Shown here: piece after piece, positions 18,851 to 25,772 of the stretch
Numbering within the stretch: position 1 is the first letter of the stretch
Layout of the letters: each line of letters opens with the position of its first letter
DNA from: a virus
Virus record (IMG/VR): IMGVR_UViG_3300042434_001897
Coordinates: 1-25,772 of that record
DNA length: 25,772 bases
Strand: one strand, 5' to 3'
Made by a program: the position numbers and the translations under genes
Notes under the pieces: generated by a model
Seen by the model: only the letters and a program-made list of their open reading frames with translations
What the model was told of the DNA's origin: nothing
Databases searched by the model: none

Positions 18851-19582
18851 TCAGGCCACGGCCGCAGCGGCGACGAAGGTCACCGACGTGAAGCCGGTGA
18901 TCGTCCAGCCGAGGCGGGCATGCGTCTCTGCGGTGATCGGGCCAGCGACGCTCGCCAACTGGTGCCCGATCCCGGTGAAGGTCTGCGAGGTGATCCGAGT
19001 CGTTGCCGACGGAAAGCCGACGGCGTCGTCCGACTGCACCGTGAATACGATCGAGCCGGTGCCCGTCACGCTCAACACGTGGAACGTGGCGTAGAGCCGC
19101 TGCGTCGCGGTCGGGAACGTGAACGCCAGAGCGGTGCCGGTGCTCGAGGTGGTGCGAGCCGCCGACGGGTGCAGCACCTGGCCGCAGGCGACGACATCGG
19201 TGCCCGCCCAGTTCATCGAGAACCCGGCGGCGTCGCCGACAGCGCCACTGAGCGGCGTGTTGCCGAGCAGTCGGCCCTGGCCGATGAAGGCCACATCGCC
19301 GGCCGTTGCGGTCGAGACCGGCGCCACGGTGAACGTGTCGAGCACGGTGAGGCCGCTGGTACCGAACAGCGGATCGACGCCGATCAAGTCGAAGTCCTGG
19401 TAGCCGTCGATGCCGACCGAGAAGGTGCGCAGCCCGGCGATCTTCTGGCGCCAACCTCCGCTGTTGAGGGTCGTGACGTCGATCTCGTCGGCGGTCGCTT
19501 CCATCGTCACGGTTGTGGCGAAGGTGGCGATCTCGAGCGTGTCGACGATCGCCGAGACGCGCGTGTTGGCGTAGACAGGCAT
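18851..19582 (-). CDS. tail tube-like protein, paralogue 1
   Basis: A 243-residue beta-rich protein with A-D-E-I-D-V-T-T-L-N, G-G-W-R-Q-K-I-A-G-L (42-51) and G-Y-Q-D-F-D at 60-65, related to the next gene. A longer C-terminal part (about 80-243) has G-T-G-S-I-V-F-T-V-Q and may form an outer domain. GGAGG lies upstream of the ATG at 19582. One of the two paralogues is likely the main tube protein, the other may be a decorated or terminal ring subunit. Confidence 0.72.
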   Translation of the reverse strand: MPVYANTRVSAIVDTLEIATFATTVTMEATADEIDVTTLNSGGWRQKIAGLRTFSVGIDGYQDFDLIGVDPLFGTSGLTVLDTFTVAPVSTATAGDVAFIGQGRLLGNTPLSGAVGDAAGFSMNWAGTDVVACGQVLHPSAARTTSSTGTALAFTFPTATQRLYATFHVLSVTGTGSIVFTVQSDDAVGFPSATTRITSQTFTGIGHQLASVAGPITAETHARLGWTITGFTSVTFVAAAAVA

Positions 19583-19585
19583 GCC

Positions 19586-20029
19586 CTACCTCCGGAGCTT
19601 GATGCCGACAACGAGCACGGCCATCACCGCCGCCGAGCCGTCATCGGCCCCAGCGCGTGACAGGCCCGACGCAGTGCGGACGATGGTGTCGTGGACGGCG
19701 CCGCCGAGCGTGCGGTCGGCGCTGATGGCGTCGACGATCGAGTTCGACATCCCGGCACCCGCCGAGAGCATGTCGAGAACGGCGATCTGGCTGTCGATGT
19801 CGCTCGTCCCTTGCGCCATCACTGCGACCTCGAGCTGCACATCGACGAGCGGCGCAGCACCGAACGATTCGTGATAGGCGACGAACTGGTCAGCGGGGCG
19901 CACGATGGCGCACGGGAACTGCGGCAACGTTGCGGGCTGCAGGTCGTAGCAGGCGAGCGCCCGAGACGTGTTGGCGTCGATCTGGTTGGCGAGCGCCGTC
20001 ATCACGGCGCGCAGGTTGAGCGTCGCCAT
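19586..20029 (-). CDS. tail terminator-like protein
   Basis: A 147-residue protein with F-P-C-A-I-V-R-P and V-D-V-Q-L-E-V-A-V, an alpha/beta pattern seen in tail terminator/completion proteins that sit before the tail tube gene. It overlaps the connector stop by one base (TGATG). The C-terminus ends V-G-I-K-L-R-R. Assignment depends on gene order more than motifs. Confidence 0.6.
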   Translation of the reverse strand: MATLNLRAVMTALANQIDANTSRALACYDLQPATLPQFPCAIVRPADQFVAYHESFGAAPLVDVQLEVAVMAQGTSDIDSQIAVLDMLSAGAGMSNSIVDAISADRTLGGAVHDTIVRTASGLSRAGADDGSAAVMAVLVVGIKLRR

Positions 20030-20628
20030 CAGAACACTCCGACGGCGTCGACCGGCGTGGCTGATTCCTTCACGAACGGCTTCAGCAGCTCCTCGACGTA
20101 CGGGTTGAGCCGCACCCGCAGCGAGCCGAACTCGCCGAACGCAGCGACACCGTTACGGGTGTCGCGCTGCATGAGGATGTCCTTGGCGAGGATCTTGGTC
20201 GCCTCGATCACCGGGGCGGGCCTGACTGCCCAGCCCCACGCCGCCGTCACGACGATCGTCGCACGGCCCTCATCGGTGGCGTCGATGTACCAGTCGCCGT
20301 GGATGCGTCGGATCTGGTCGTACGGCACCGCCAGGCCGCTCGGCCGACGACCGTTCAGCGGCTCCAACTGGTAGCCGCTGGCAGCGATCGTGTCGCCGTT
20401 CTCGACGACCGACGTGACACTGGTGCAGTCGTCGATGATGACCAGGCGGTACGACTCGGGCACGAACGAACGCGCCGAGGGCGAACCGGCAATGTCGAAG
20501 CTGCGGCCGCAATGCTCGTTCACGGCGATGACGGCGGCGTCGATGCCAGCCTGCAGGATCGAATCCTCGGCAGTACCGAGCTCATTGCGCACCCACGACT
20601 TGAAGTCGGTGAGCGAGACGTAGGCCAC
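20029..20628 (-). CDS. head-tail connector protein (gp6-like)
   Basis: A 199-residue protein. A helical start with L-T-D-F-K-S-W-V, I-D-A-A-V-I-A-V-N-E-H-C-G-R-S-F, a beta middle with S-V-T-S-V-V-E-N-G, and helices with E-A-T-K-I-L-A-K-D are the layout of HK97 gp6-type adaptors that attach to the portal. It follows the capsid genes and precedes tail genes, as expected. Confidence 0.8.
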   Translation of the reverse strand: MAYVSLTDFKSWVRNELGTAEDSILQAGIDAAVIAVNEHCGRSFDIAGSPSARSFVPESYRLVIIDDCTSVTSVVENGDTIAASGYQLEPLNGRRPSGLAVPYDQIRRIHGDWYIDATDEGRATIVVTAAWGWAVRPAPVIEATKILAKDILMQRDTRNGVAAFGEFGSLRVRLNPYVEELLKPFVKESATPVDAVGVF

Positions 20629-20629
20629 G

Positions 20630-20797
20630 TCAGCCCTCGGCCTTCACCTTGGCAGGCTTGGCAGGCTTGGCGGCGACCGGTTCGTCGGCGACGAACAGGT
20701 GCGGCCCGGCCTTCACCAGCGGGTGATCGGCGGCGAGCATCGCGCCCGCCTCGTAGGTGCCCGATGCGTGATGCACGGTCTCGGTCAGACGAGGCAT
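20630..20797 (-). CDS. small Lys/Pro/Ala-tailed head protein
   Basis: A 55-residue protein, ATG at 20797 with GGAGGGG upstream and a 13-nt overlap with the hydroxylase-like gene. It begins M-P-R-L-T-E-T-V-H-H and ends with the repetitive K-P-A-K-P-A-K-V-K-A. Small proteins of this kind after the capsid gene occur in many actinophages; role unknown, perhaps head completion. Confidence 0.65.
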   Translation of the reverse strand: MPRLTETVHHASGTYEAGAMLAADHPLVKAGPHLFVADEPVAAKPAKPAKVKAEG

Positions 20798-21276
20798 CGC
20801 CCCTCCTCGATGTTGCGCACCTGCAGCGGTGCGGACGGAATGGACAGCGGCACGGCACGGTCGATCACCAGCGCCACCCGTTCGGTGTCGTCGGTGTTGA
20901 TCACGCTGTGCCAGTCGTGGTGCGCCACCCGGAACGGCACGCCGACCTCGTGGTGCACCGGGGCGCCGCACTGCAACAGGCAGCCGGCCGTCGTGAACGG
21001 CAACTGCCACCGCTCCCAGTACGGGCCCGCGTCGATGTGTTCGGCGATGAAGCCGCCAGGCGCAAGGCCCGACAGCCACGCCCCATGCACCGGAGCGAAC
21101 TGGGCGAGCACCTCGGCGAAGCCGGGCACCGCCAGGCGACCGGCGTGCACGATGGTCACCTGGCGGTAGCCGTCGTGCACACCGGTCTCGGTGGCGCTCG
21201 ACCTCGCCGACCACAACGGGCCGACGAGGTCGAGCAGGGCAGCGAGTTGGTCGGTGCCGACTCGCTGAGGGGTCAT
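20785..21276 (-). CDS. 2-oxoglutarate/Fe(II) hydroxylase-like protein (Asp/Asn beta-hydroxylase family)
   Basis: A 163-residue protein located directly after the major capsid gene. It holds the family's iron triad: His80-x-Asp82 (A-E-H-I-D-A) and His123 (D-W-H-S-V-I-N), and Arg133 ten residues later (T-E-R-V-A-L-V-I-D-R) placed to bind 2-oxoglutarate. Residues 100-115 (C-G-A-P-V-H-H-E-V-G) and the H-x-V-x-N-x-x-D-x-x-R pattern are as in aspartyl/asparaginyl beta-hydroxylases. It could hydroxylate a capsid or host protein. It is set in the chain of head genes by a 1-bp overlap with the capsid stop and a 13-nt overlap downstream, so it is expressed late with the virion. Confidence 0.78.
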   Translation of the reverse strand: MTPQRVGTDQLAALLDLVGPLWSARSSATETGVHDGYRQVTIVHAGRLAVPGFAEVLAQFAPVHGAWLSGLAPGGFIAEHIDAGPYWERWQLPFTTAGCLLQCGAPVHHEVGVPFRVAHHDWHSVINTDDTERVALVIDRAVPLSIPSAPLQVRNIEEGRCLV

Positions 21277-22676
21277 CAGGTGACGTTGAGGAGGCTGATC
21301 GCCTCGGGAACTACGACCTCACCACCGGTACGCCAGAAGGCGAAGAACCCGGCCTGGCCCGTGGGACGGCGGTTGGCGCCGAGCACGAGGTTGTCGTAGT
21401 AGACCTCGACGCCGACCCGGTCGACGATGATGTAGGCCTGCTGCCAGTCGCCGTAGGCCAAGACGTAGTTGTCGGCCAGGGCGGTGATGGTGCCGTCCAT
21501 GTCGCTGGTCTCGTAGATCGGCTGGCCGAGCAGGTTGGCCGGTGCGGCCGCAGCGAGCTGCGCCCACAGTGCCGAGCCGCCGTTCGTGTCGAACTGACGG
21601 ATGCGGTTCATGATGGACACGTTCGCCATCCACGCCGACCGCGAGTTGCGGAAGCGGGGAGCGAGACCGGCCTGCGTGTTGTACACGTCGGCGACGGCGA
21701 AGGTGTCGGTCGTGGCCGAGGCCACCAGCGAACCGGCGGCAACCTTGCCGGTGATGAAGCCCTGCGGGGCCGAGGTGCCGTTGCCGGTCGTGAAGGCGGT
21801 GCCCTCGAGGCGGTCCTTGGCGTCACCGATCAGCGTCTGCACCTGCGAGGCGAAACCGCTGTCGGCGAGCACCTCGTACGAGCCGAACAGGTAGGCCGCA
21901 CCCTTGAAGGTGGGGATCGCCGGCTGGGCGAACGTCGGCGACGCATCGGCCGCCTCGGCGCCTTCCGCCAGCCACTCAGCCGTGACACCGGCCGAGGTCA
22001 CGCCACGCCACTCGTTGGAGCCGGCGATGGTCTCGACGCGGGCCGCCTGGCGCACCGGGTTGTTCACGCCGGAGTTGGTCAGCATCACCGAGGGGTCGAG
22101 GATGTAGGGCACCATCGCGCCGCCGTTGGCGGTGGTCAGGCTCATCGCCGCACGCTCGAGCAGCGGACCGAACGAGCGGCCCTGCGTCTTGACGAAGGTC
22201 TCGAACTCCTGCTGGTACTGCGGCGAACCGGTCAGCAGGATGTACTCGGCGATCTTCGGCGTGTGCTTGGTGCTGCGCTCCAGCAGACGGGTCGTGGCGT
22301 CGCGCTGCTCGTCGGAGTAGCTCCGCTCGGCGTTGCGCTCCACGGCGGTGATGGCCCGCTCGACGATGTCGTGGGCGTTGGACGAACGGCCCGCACCCTC
22401 GATGTCGTACAGGTCACGGTCGGCGCTGCGCTTCAGCACCGTCGGGGCGACCACGTCGCGGCTGTCGCCGGTGATGGTCTTGATCTCGCCGGAGCGGATC
22501 GCTTCGATCTTGGCGGCGCGCTCGTCGAGCTTGGCCACGTCGGCCTCGATCTCGGAGTAGCGGGCGGCGTCGGCCTCGAAGGCGTCGGCCTGCTCGGTGG
22601 TCAGGTTGTCGGGGTCGATGTCGGCGAGTCGGGCACGGATGGCCTCGGCCTCGGCGACGAGTGCTGCACGGTTCAT
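21276..22676 (-). CDS. major capsid protein (HK97 fold)
   Basis: A 466-residue protein. Residues 1-65 form a charged coiled coil (A-E-A-E-A-I-R-A-R-L-A-D-I, E-I-E-A-D-V-A-K-L-D-E-R), the scaffolding delta domain normally removed by the protease. The rest has HK97-type segments: G-G-A-M-V-P-Y-I-L-D, T-A-E-W-L-A-E-G, S-Y-E-V-L-A-D-S, G-N-G-T-S-A-P-Q-G-F-I and a C-terminal P-E-A-I-S-L-L. It overlaps the protease gene by ATGA. Confidence 0.93.
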   Translation of the reverse strand: MNRAALVAEAEAIRARLADIDPDNLTTEQADAFEADAARYSEIEADVAKLDERAAKIEAIRSGEIKTITGDSRDVVAPTVLKRSADRDLYDIEGAGRSSNAHDIVERAITAVERNAERSYSDEQRDATTRLLERSTKHTPKIAEYILLTGSPQYQQEFETFVKTQGRSFGPLLERAAMSLTTANGGAMVPYILDPSVMLTNSGVNNPVRQAARVETIAGSNEWRGVTSAGVTAEWLAEGAEAADASPTFAQPAIPTFKGAAYLFGSYEVLADSGFASQVQTLIGDAKDRLEGTAFTTGNGTSAPQGFITGKVAAGSLVASATTDTFAVADVYNTQAGLAPRFRNSRSAWMANVSIMNRIRQFDTNGGSALWAQLAAAAPANLLGQPIYETSDMDGTITALADNYVLAYGDWQQAYIIVDRVGVEVYYDNLVLGANRRPTGQAGFFAFWRTGGEVVVPEAISLLNVT

Positions 22677-23416
22677 CGTGCGGTCTCCTTCGTGAGGATC
22701 AGGTCGCGGAGGCGACGCTGGGATGGGGTGAGGACCACGACGTGCCCGGTGTCGGGCGAGGAGGTGGGGGACGACTCGCTGGGCCCGGTGACGGGCGTGA
22801 GCGAGGCGAGCAGGTCGGCGAGACGGGCGCGCATGGCGTCGTCCTCGCCGAGAATCAGGGCGAGTTCGTCGTCGCTGAGCGACGAGAACTCCGAGCGCAC
22901 CGCCACGATGGCGGCGTCTGAGTAGGCCGGGAACGGCGTCGGGCCGTACTCGACCATCGCGATCTCGGTGCGTTCCTTGACGGCCAGGCCGTCGACCTTG
23001 CCGGCAGACTTCGTGGCCCGGAACTGGCCCGAGAACGACATGCCACGCAGCGCACCGCTTTCAGCGAGGGCGAGCACCTCATCGCCGAGCGGGGTGGCAG
23101 CGATGTCGGTCACCGTCCACAGGCCACGCCCGTCGGCGCGCACCTCGGCGGGCACACCGATCGGCATCGAGTACCGCTCGCTGGAGTCGCCGTGAATCGT
23201 GCGGCCGTGATTGAACAGCACCTGGAAGTTCGTGCCGCGCTGGCCGATCGTACGATCGAACGCCGTCGGGGCGATCCGCTCGAGGTAGTGACCTTCCCGG
23301 TCACGGATCTCCTGGTCGCGGCCGAACACGGCCGCGTAGGCGAGCAACTGGCGGCCGGTGGCCGTCGAGCGCACCTCGAGGTCGTCCAGGGGCGCGTAAC
23401 GCTCGAAGGCGAGCAT
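22673..23416 (-). CDS. prohead protease (HK97 / U35 family)
   Basis: A 247-residue protease. Y-A-A-V-F-G (27-32), L-F-N-H-G (His70) and G-M-S-F-S-G (Ser127 or Ser129) are the catalytic signatures, followed by E-I-A-M-V-E-Y-G-P-T-P-F-P-A-Y. It trims the capsid scaffold during prohead maturation. GAGGAGG lies upstream of the ATG at 23416. The C-terminal 60 residues are Asp/Glu-rich then Ser/Thr-rich. Confidence 0.92.
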   Translation of the reverse strand: MLAFERYAPLDDLEVRSTATGRQLLAYAAVFGRDQEIRDREGHYLERIAPTAFDRTIGQRGTNFQVLFNHGRTIHGDSSERYSMPIGVPAEVRADGRGLWTVTDIAATPLGDEVLALAESGALRGMSFSGQFRATKSAGKVDGLAVKERTEIAMVEYGPTPFPAYSDAAIVAVRSEFSSLSDDELALILGEDDAMRARLADLLASLTPVTGPSESSPTSSPDTGHVVVLTPSQRRLRDLILTKETAR

Positions 23417-23445
23417 GGGGCCTCCTCTGTGAGGGTCGGTCGCCG

Positions 23446-23610
23446 TCAGGCGGCGAGCAGGACGAGAGCGAGGGCGATCGCCTCGTCGTCGTCGTTCAGG
23501 TCCGGCAGTCGCTCGGTGAGCAGCCGGAACTTGTTGCCAGGGCCACCACCCGGCGACGGGGGCGGCTCGGGCGGTGTCGATCCCTGTGACTGCAGCAGCG
23601 TGAGCAGCAC
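23446..23610 (-). CDS. small acidic head-module protein
   Basis: A 54-residue protein from a GTG with GAGAGGAG upstream: L-L-T-L-L-Q-S-Q-G, a Pro/Gly-rich centre, then an acidic helix L-N-D-D-D-E-A-I-A-L-A-L-V-L. Too short for a family call; its place before the protease suggests a head-assembly role. Confidence 0.6.
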   Translation of the reverse strand: MLLTLLQSQGSTPPEPPPSPGGGPGNKFRLLTERLPDLNDDDEAIALALVLLAA

Positions 23611-23625
23611 GGCCGCTCCTCTCGA

Positions 23626-23787
23626 CTACAGCGCTTCGAGCGTGGCGATGGTGTCCTCGGTGGTGGCGATCTCGGCGTCGGCAGCGGCGATGGCGGCCGT
23701 GTCGCCGAGGCGCACCGCTTCAGCCCGTAGCACCGTCTGACGAGCGACCCACGTACGGGCCTGGCGGATGAGGTCGTCGACGGTCAT
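23626..23787 (-). CDS. small helical head-module protein
   Basis: A 53-residue almost all-helical protein (M-T-V-D-D-L-I-R-Q-A-R-T-W-V; A-D-A-E-I-A-T-T-E-D-T-I-A-T-L-E-A-L). The ATG shares a base with the previous stop (TGATG). No family is recognised; small coiled-coil proteins here may assist assembly. Confidence 0.65.
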   Translation of the reverse strand: MTVDDLIRQARTWVARQTVLRAEAVRLGDTAAIAAADAEIATTEDTIATLEAL

Positions 23788-25229
23788 CAGATGATCATCG
23801 CCCGCAGCATGACCGTGCTGGTGTTGAGCAGCATGTAGACGTAGTCGATCTCAGTGGAACCGTCGGTGTAGTGGACGTCGAACGCCGTGTCGCCGACCGC
23901 CGCAGCGCCCTGGGTGTAGGTCATCGTCGACCACCCGTCCTGTTCGGAGGTGACCAGGTTCAGCCGCAGCCAGCGGCCGGTCGCCTCTTTCTGCACGTAG
24001 ATGGCATCGTTGAGGTACACGTACTTGCTGCCCGTCGTGAACGTCTCCGCCGCCGGGGCGTAGGTCACGCCGTTGACCCAGGTGTTCGAAGCGATGTCGT
24101 AGTAGTCGAGCACCGCCGAAGCGCCACCACGGAACGAGTAGATGCGGCGACCGGAGATGATCGCCGACTCGTTCGTCCACGCCGAGTCGGTCGACTCCCA
24201 CGCCCAGTGCCCCGACATGCCGGCGCCCGGCGCAGCGGCGCGGGCGACGCCCGGCGTGATCGTCGTCCAGGTGCCAGCACTGATCGAATAGCGGAACAGC
24301 GTGACGGCGTTGCTACCCATGTAGTAGATGAAGTCGTCGTTGCCCTCGATGTTGTAGACGCTCGTGGCGTCCGGGTTCGTCGTCCACGCCGCAGAGGTGG
24401 TCAGCGCCGTCGCCGTGTTGCTGGCGATGGTGCGGATCTGCCCGGCACCGGTGCCCGACACGATGCGCACCTGGTAGTTCGTCCACTGGTTCACGGTCCA
24501 GGTCTTCGCCGAGTTCGTCAGCGTCGATGCGCCGCCAGCCGTGGCGGTGCCGGTGGCGAAGGCCCGGTAGCCGGTGCCCTGCCACGACGGGGTGGCGATG
24601 AGCTTTGAGTCGGTCCCGATTACTGCCGCTGGGGCGATGCCGTCCGTGGCGCCGGTCTCAGCCGAGGCCCAGGTGTTGGTCGCGAAGTCGTAGAAGCGGA
24701 ACACGGCTGCGGTGGTGGTGCCTGCGGCCGTGATGGCGTTCAAGACGTACCACCTCGGCGTGATGAGGCGGTAGGTCGTAGAGGCCGTGAACGCCGACGC
24801 CTGTGCCGGGACGGTGATGACCGAGTTCGTGCCGATCGTGTTCGACGAGATTGCCAGCGTCACGCCAGCGTTCGGGCCGCCGGTGATGTGGATGCTGTAG
24901 CCGCGCAGGTCGCGGGCCAGCGTCAGGTTCGTGATGATCGTCGACGTGCTGCCGCCCGTGGCGGTGCCTGACGGGCCGATCGCCGTGGCCGTGCCGCACG
25001 CACCAGCGGCGAACGTGCCAGCCAGCGCGCCCGACGGGATCTGCACCCACGCATCCTCGAGCGGCGAGTACAGGTGGTGCACGGTTGCGCTCGTGACGTA
25101 GAGCTGCTGCTGGCGGTAATGGCGGCTCGACGAGATGAACGCGCCTGCCGCCGTTGCCACCGGGGCAGGCGTGCAGAACTCCCATCGCTTCAGGTCGAGG
25201 ATCTTGCGGTTGCCGTTGGTGGTGGGCAT
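23787..25229 (-). CDS. kelch-like beta-propeller virion protein
   Basis: A 480-residue protein with blade motifs of aromatic-x-x-x-x-x-x-W form: Y-S-P-L-E-D-A-W (54-61), Y-D-F-A-T-N-T-W (180-187), Y-S-I-S-A-G-T-W (314-321), Y-D-I-A-S-N-T-W (377-384). These are kelch/galactose-oxidase-like propeller repeats. Two inserted segments (about 91-156 and 231-294) are related to each other: T-I-I-T-N...I-A-S-N-T and L-T-N-S...I-A-S-N-T-A-T. Such proteins are often adsorption or decoration proteins that bind sugars, but here it lies upstream of the capsid genes and not among tail fibres. Confidence 0.72.
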   Translation of the reverse strand: MPTTNGNRKILDLKRWEFCTPAPVATAAGAFISSSRHYRQQQLYVTSATVHHLYSPLEDAWVQIPSGALAGTFAAGACGTATAIGPSGTATGGSTSTIITNLTLARDLRGYSIHITGGPNAGVTLAISSNTIGTNSVITVPAQASAFTASTTYRLITPRWYVLNAITAAGTTTAAVFRFYDFATNTWASAETGATDGIAPAAVIGTDSKLIATPSWQGTGYRAFATGTATAGGASTLTNSAKTWTVNQWTNYQVRIVSGTGAGQIRTIASNTATALTTSAAWTTNPDATSVYNIEGNDDFIYYMGSNAVTLFRYSISAGTWTTITPGVARAAAPGAGMSGHWAWESTDSAWTNESAIISGRRIYSFRGGASAVLDYYDIASNTWVNGVTYAPAAETFTTGSKYVYLNDAIYVQKEATGRWLRLNLVTSEQDGWSTMTYTQGAAAVGDTAFDVHYTDGSTEIDYVYMLLNTSTVMLRAMII

Positions 25230-25648
25230 CAGGTCACGCTCACGTTTCGTCGCAGGGAGTCGGCACCGAGGCGCATCAGGGCGGGGATCTGTTCGAAGGC
25301 CGGGTTGCCGCCGACCTGCGTCTGGTTTGTGAGCGTCGCCAACGTCTGCGCCGCAGCCAGCGACGCCGTCAGTGCGCCCGTCTCGACGTTCACGCGCAGA
25401 CGGCCGGCGGTGTCGGGCATCGCCTGACCCATCGAGCGAGTCAGCGACTGGATCGCCAGACGCATTGCCTCGACCGCTTCGATCAGTTCACCGACGGCGT
25501 TGATCGGCATCGGGTTCGACTCCGACACGTCGACGGCGACACCGTCGTCGCCGATGCCGATCTTCACTCGCTGGTGCAGCAGGCCGTCGATCCGGTCGAC
25601 GGCGACGTTCTCCCCGGTGCCCGGGGTGTAGCCGACGAAGTCGGTCAT
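25229..25648 (-). CDS. putative virion-associated protein
   Basis: A 139-residue protein with D-G-V-A-V-D-V-S-E-S-N-P-M-P-I (about 34-48), a motif seen in phage virion proteins, a helical stretch (V-E-A-M-R-L-A-I-Q-S-L-T) and a Gln/Thr/Ala-rich end. The ATG overlaps the upstream stop by one base. Probably a head or fibre-related partner of the propeller protein. Confidence 0.6.
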   Translation of the reverse strand: MTDFVGYTPGTGENVAVDRIDGLLHQRVKIGIGDDGVAVDVSESNPMPINAVGELIEAVEAMRLAIQSLTRSMGQAMPDTAGRLRVNVETGALTASLAAAQTLATLTNQTQVGGNPAFEQIPALMRLGADSLRRNVSVT

Positions 25649-25772
25649 CAGTCCTCCTCGACCATCTCAGCCGAGATGATGCGGCCGTCCTTGTCGCGCT
25701 TGAAGGTGACCTTCTTGCGCTCGGGCCCGTCGGACTCGGCAGCGGGCAGCAGTTCGAGTTGCACCGGGGGCA
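25648..25772 (-). CDS. C-terminal end of a gene cut by the window edge
   Basis: The last 40 codons of a minus-strand gene are visible, ending V-T-F-K-R-D-K-D-G-R-I-I and then S-A-E-M-V-E-E-D before a stop at 25648. The frame is open to the right edge. Position suggests a gene just after portal/terminase, but the piece is too short to name. Confidence 0.55.
   Translation of the reverse strand, partial: PPVQLELLPAAESDGPERKKVTFKRDKDGRIISAEMVEED

Noticed and set aside
20785-21276. AlkB-type DNA repair dioxygenase
   Set aside because: The distal H-x-V-x-N-x-x-D-x-x-R pattern and short length match Asp/Asn hydroxylases better than AlkB, and no nucleotide-recognition lid is seen.

Overview
The window is part of a temperate siphovirus (HK97-type) genome that infects an actinobacterium. 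Evidence for the host: the DNA is GC-rich (by eye about two thirds G+C), two WhiB-like Fe-S proteins are encoded (a family essentially confined to Actinobacteria and their phages), GTG starts are frequent, two promoters look leaderless, and the attachment site is the 3' part of a tRNA-Val(GAC) gene. Phage genes lie on both sides of that site, so it reads as attP of an unintegrated or circular phage genome and not as a prophage end. Terminase and portal are not in the window and would be expected beyond its right edge; no polymerase, primase or helicase is seen.

Layout, read in the direction of most genes (minus strand, right to left). 25772-20630 is the head module: a partial gene, a putative virion protein, a kelch-like beta-propeller protein, two small proteins, prohead protease, major capsid protein, a 2-oxoglutarate/Fe(II) hydroxylase-like protein and a small Lys/Pro/Ala-tailed protein. 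20628-13048 is the connector and tail module: head-tail connector, a terminator-like protein, two paralogous tail-tube-like proteins, a small neck/tail protein, a short tape measure, and minor tail and fibre proteins. 13051-12049 is the lysis cassette: amidase, a membrane coiled-coil protein and a holin. Two GC hairpins follow, then a small protein, a metallophosphoesterase and two small genes, ending at a hairpin terminator (10109-10132).

10097-7640 is the lysogeny region: a plus-strand lipoprotein, attP with flanking repeats, a tyrosine integrase on its own promoter, a plus-strand HTH repressor from a leaderless promoter, and a divergent excisionase-like gene.

7640-1 is one early operon of about 24 genes joined almost throughout by 4-nt GTGA/ATGA overlaps. 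It holds an excisionase-like protein, a mini-cassette with a transglycosylase and two small membrane proteins, a RecB/Cas4-type nuclease, an SSB-like protein, an HTH protein, a RuvC-like resolvase, and then many tiny genes. Six consecutive gene junctions between 1084 and 2330 carry near-identical copies of one sequence that contains the ribosome binding site, the start of one gene and the stop of the one before. This resembles the start-associated sequences of some mycobacteriophages but has a different sequence. The array ends at two WhiB-like genes that share an unusual C-terminal Cys module.

Most striking: the start-associated repeat array, the hydroxylase-like gene inside the head module, the twin WhiB proteins, and the attP site with candidate integrase arm sites.
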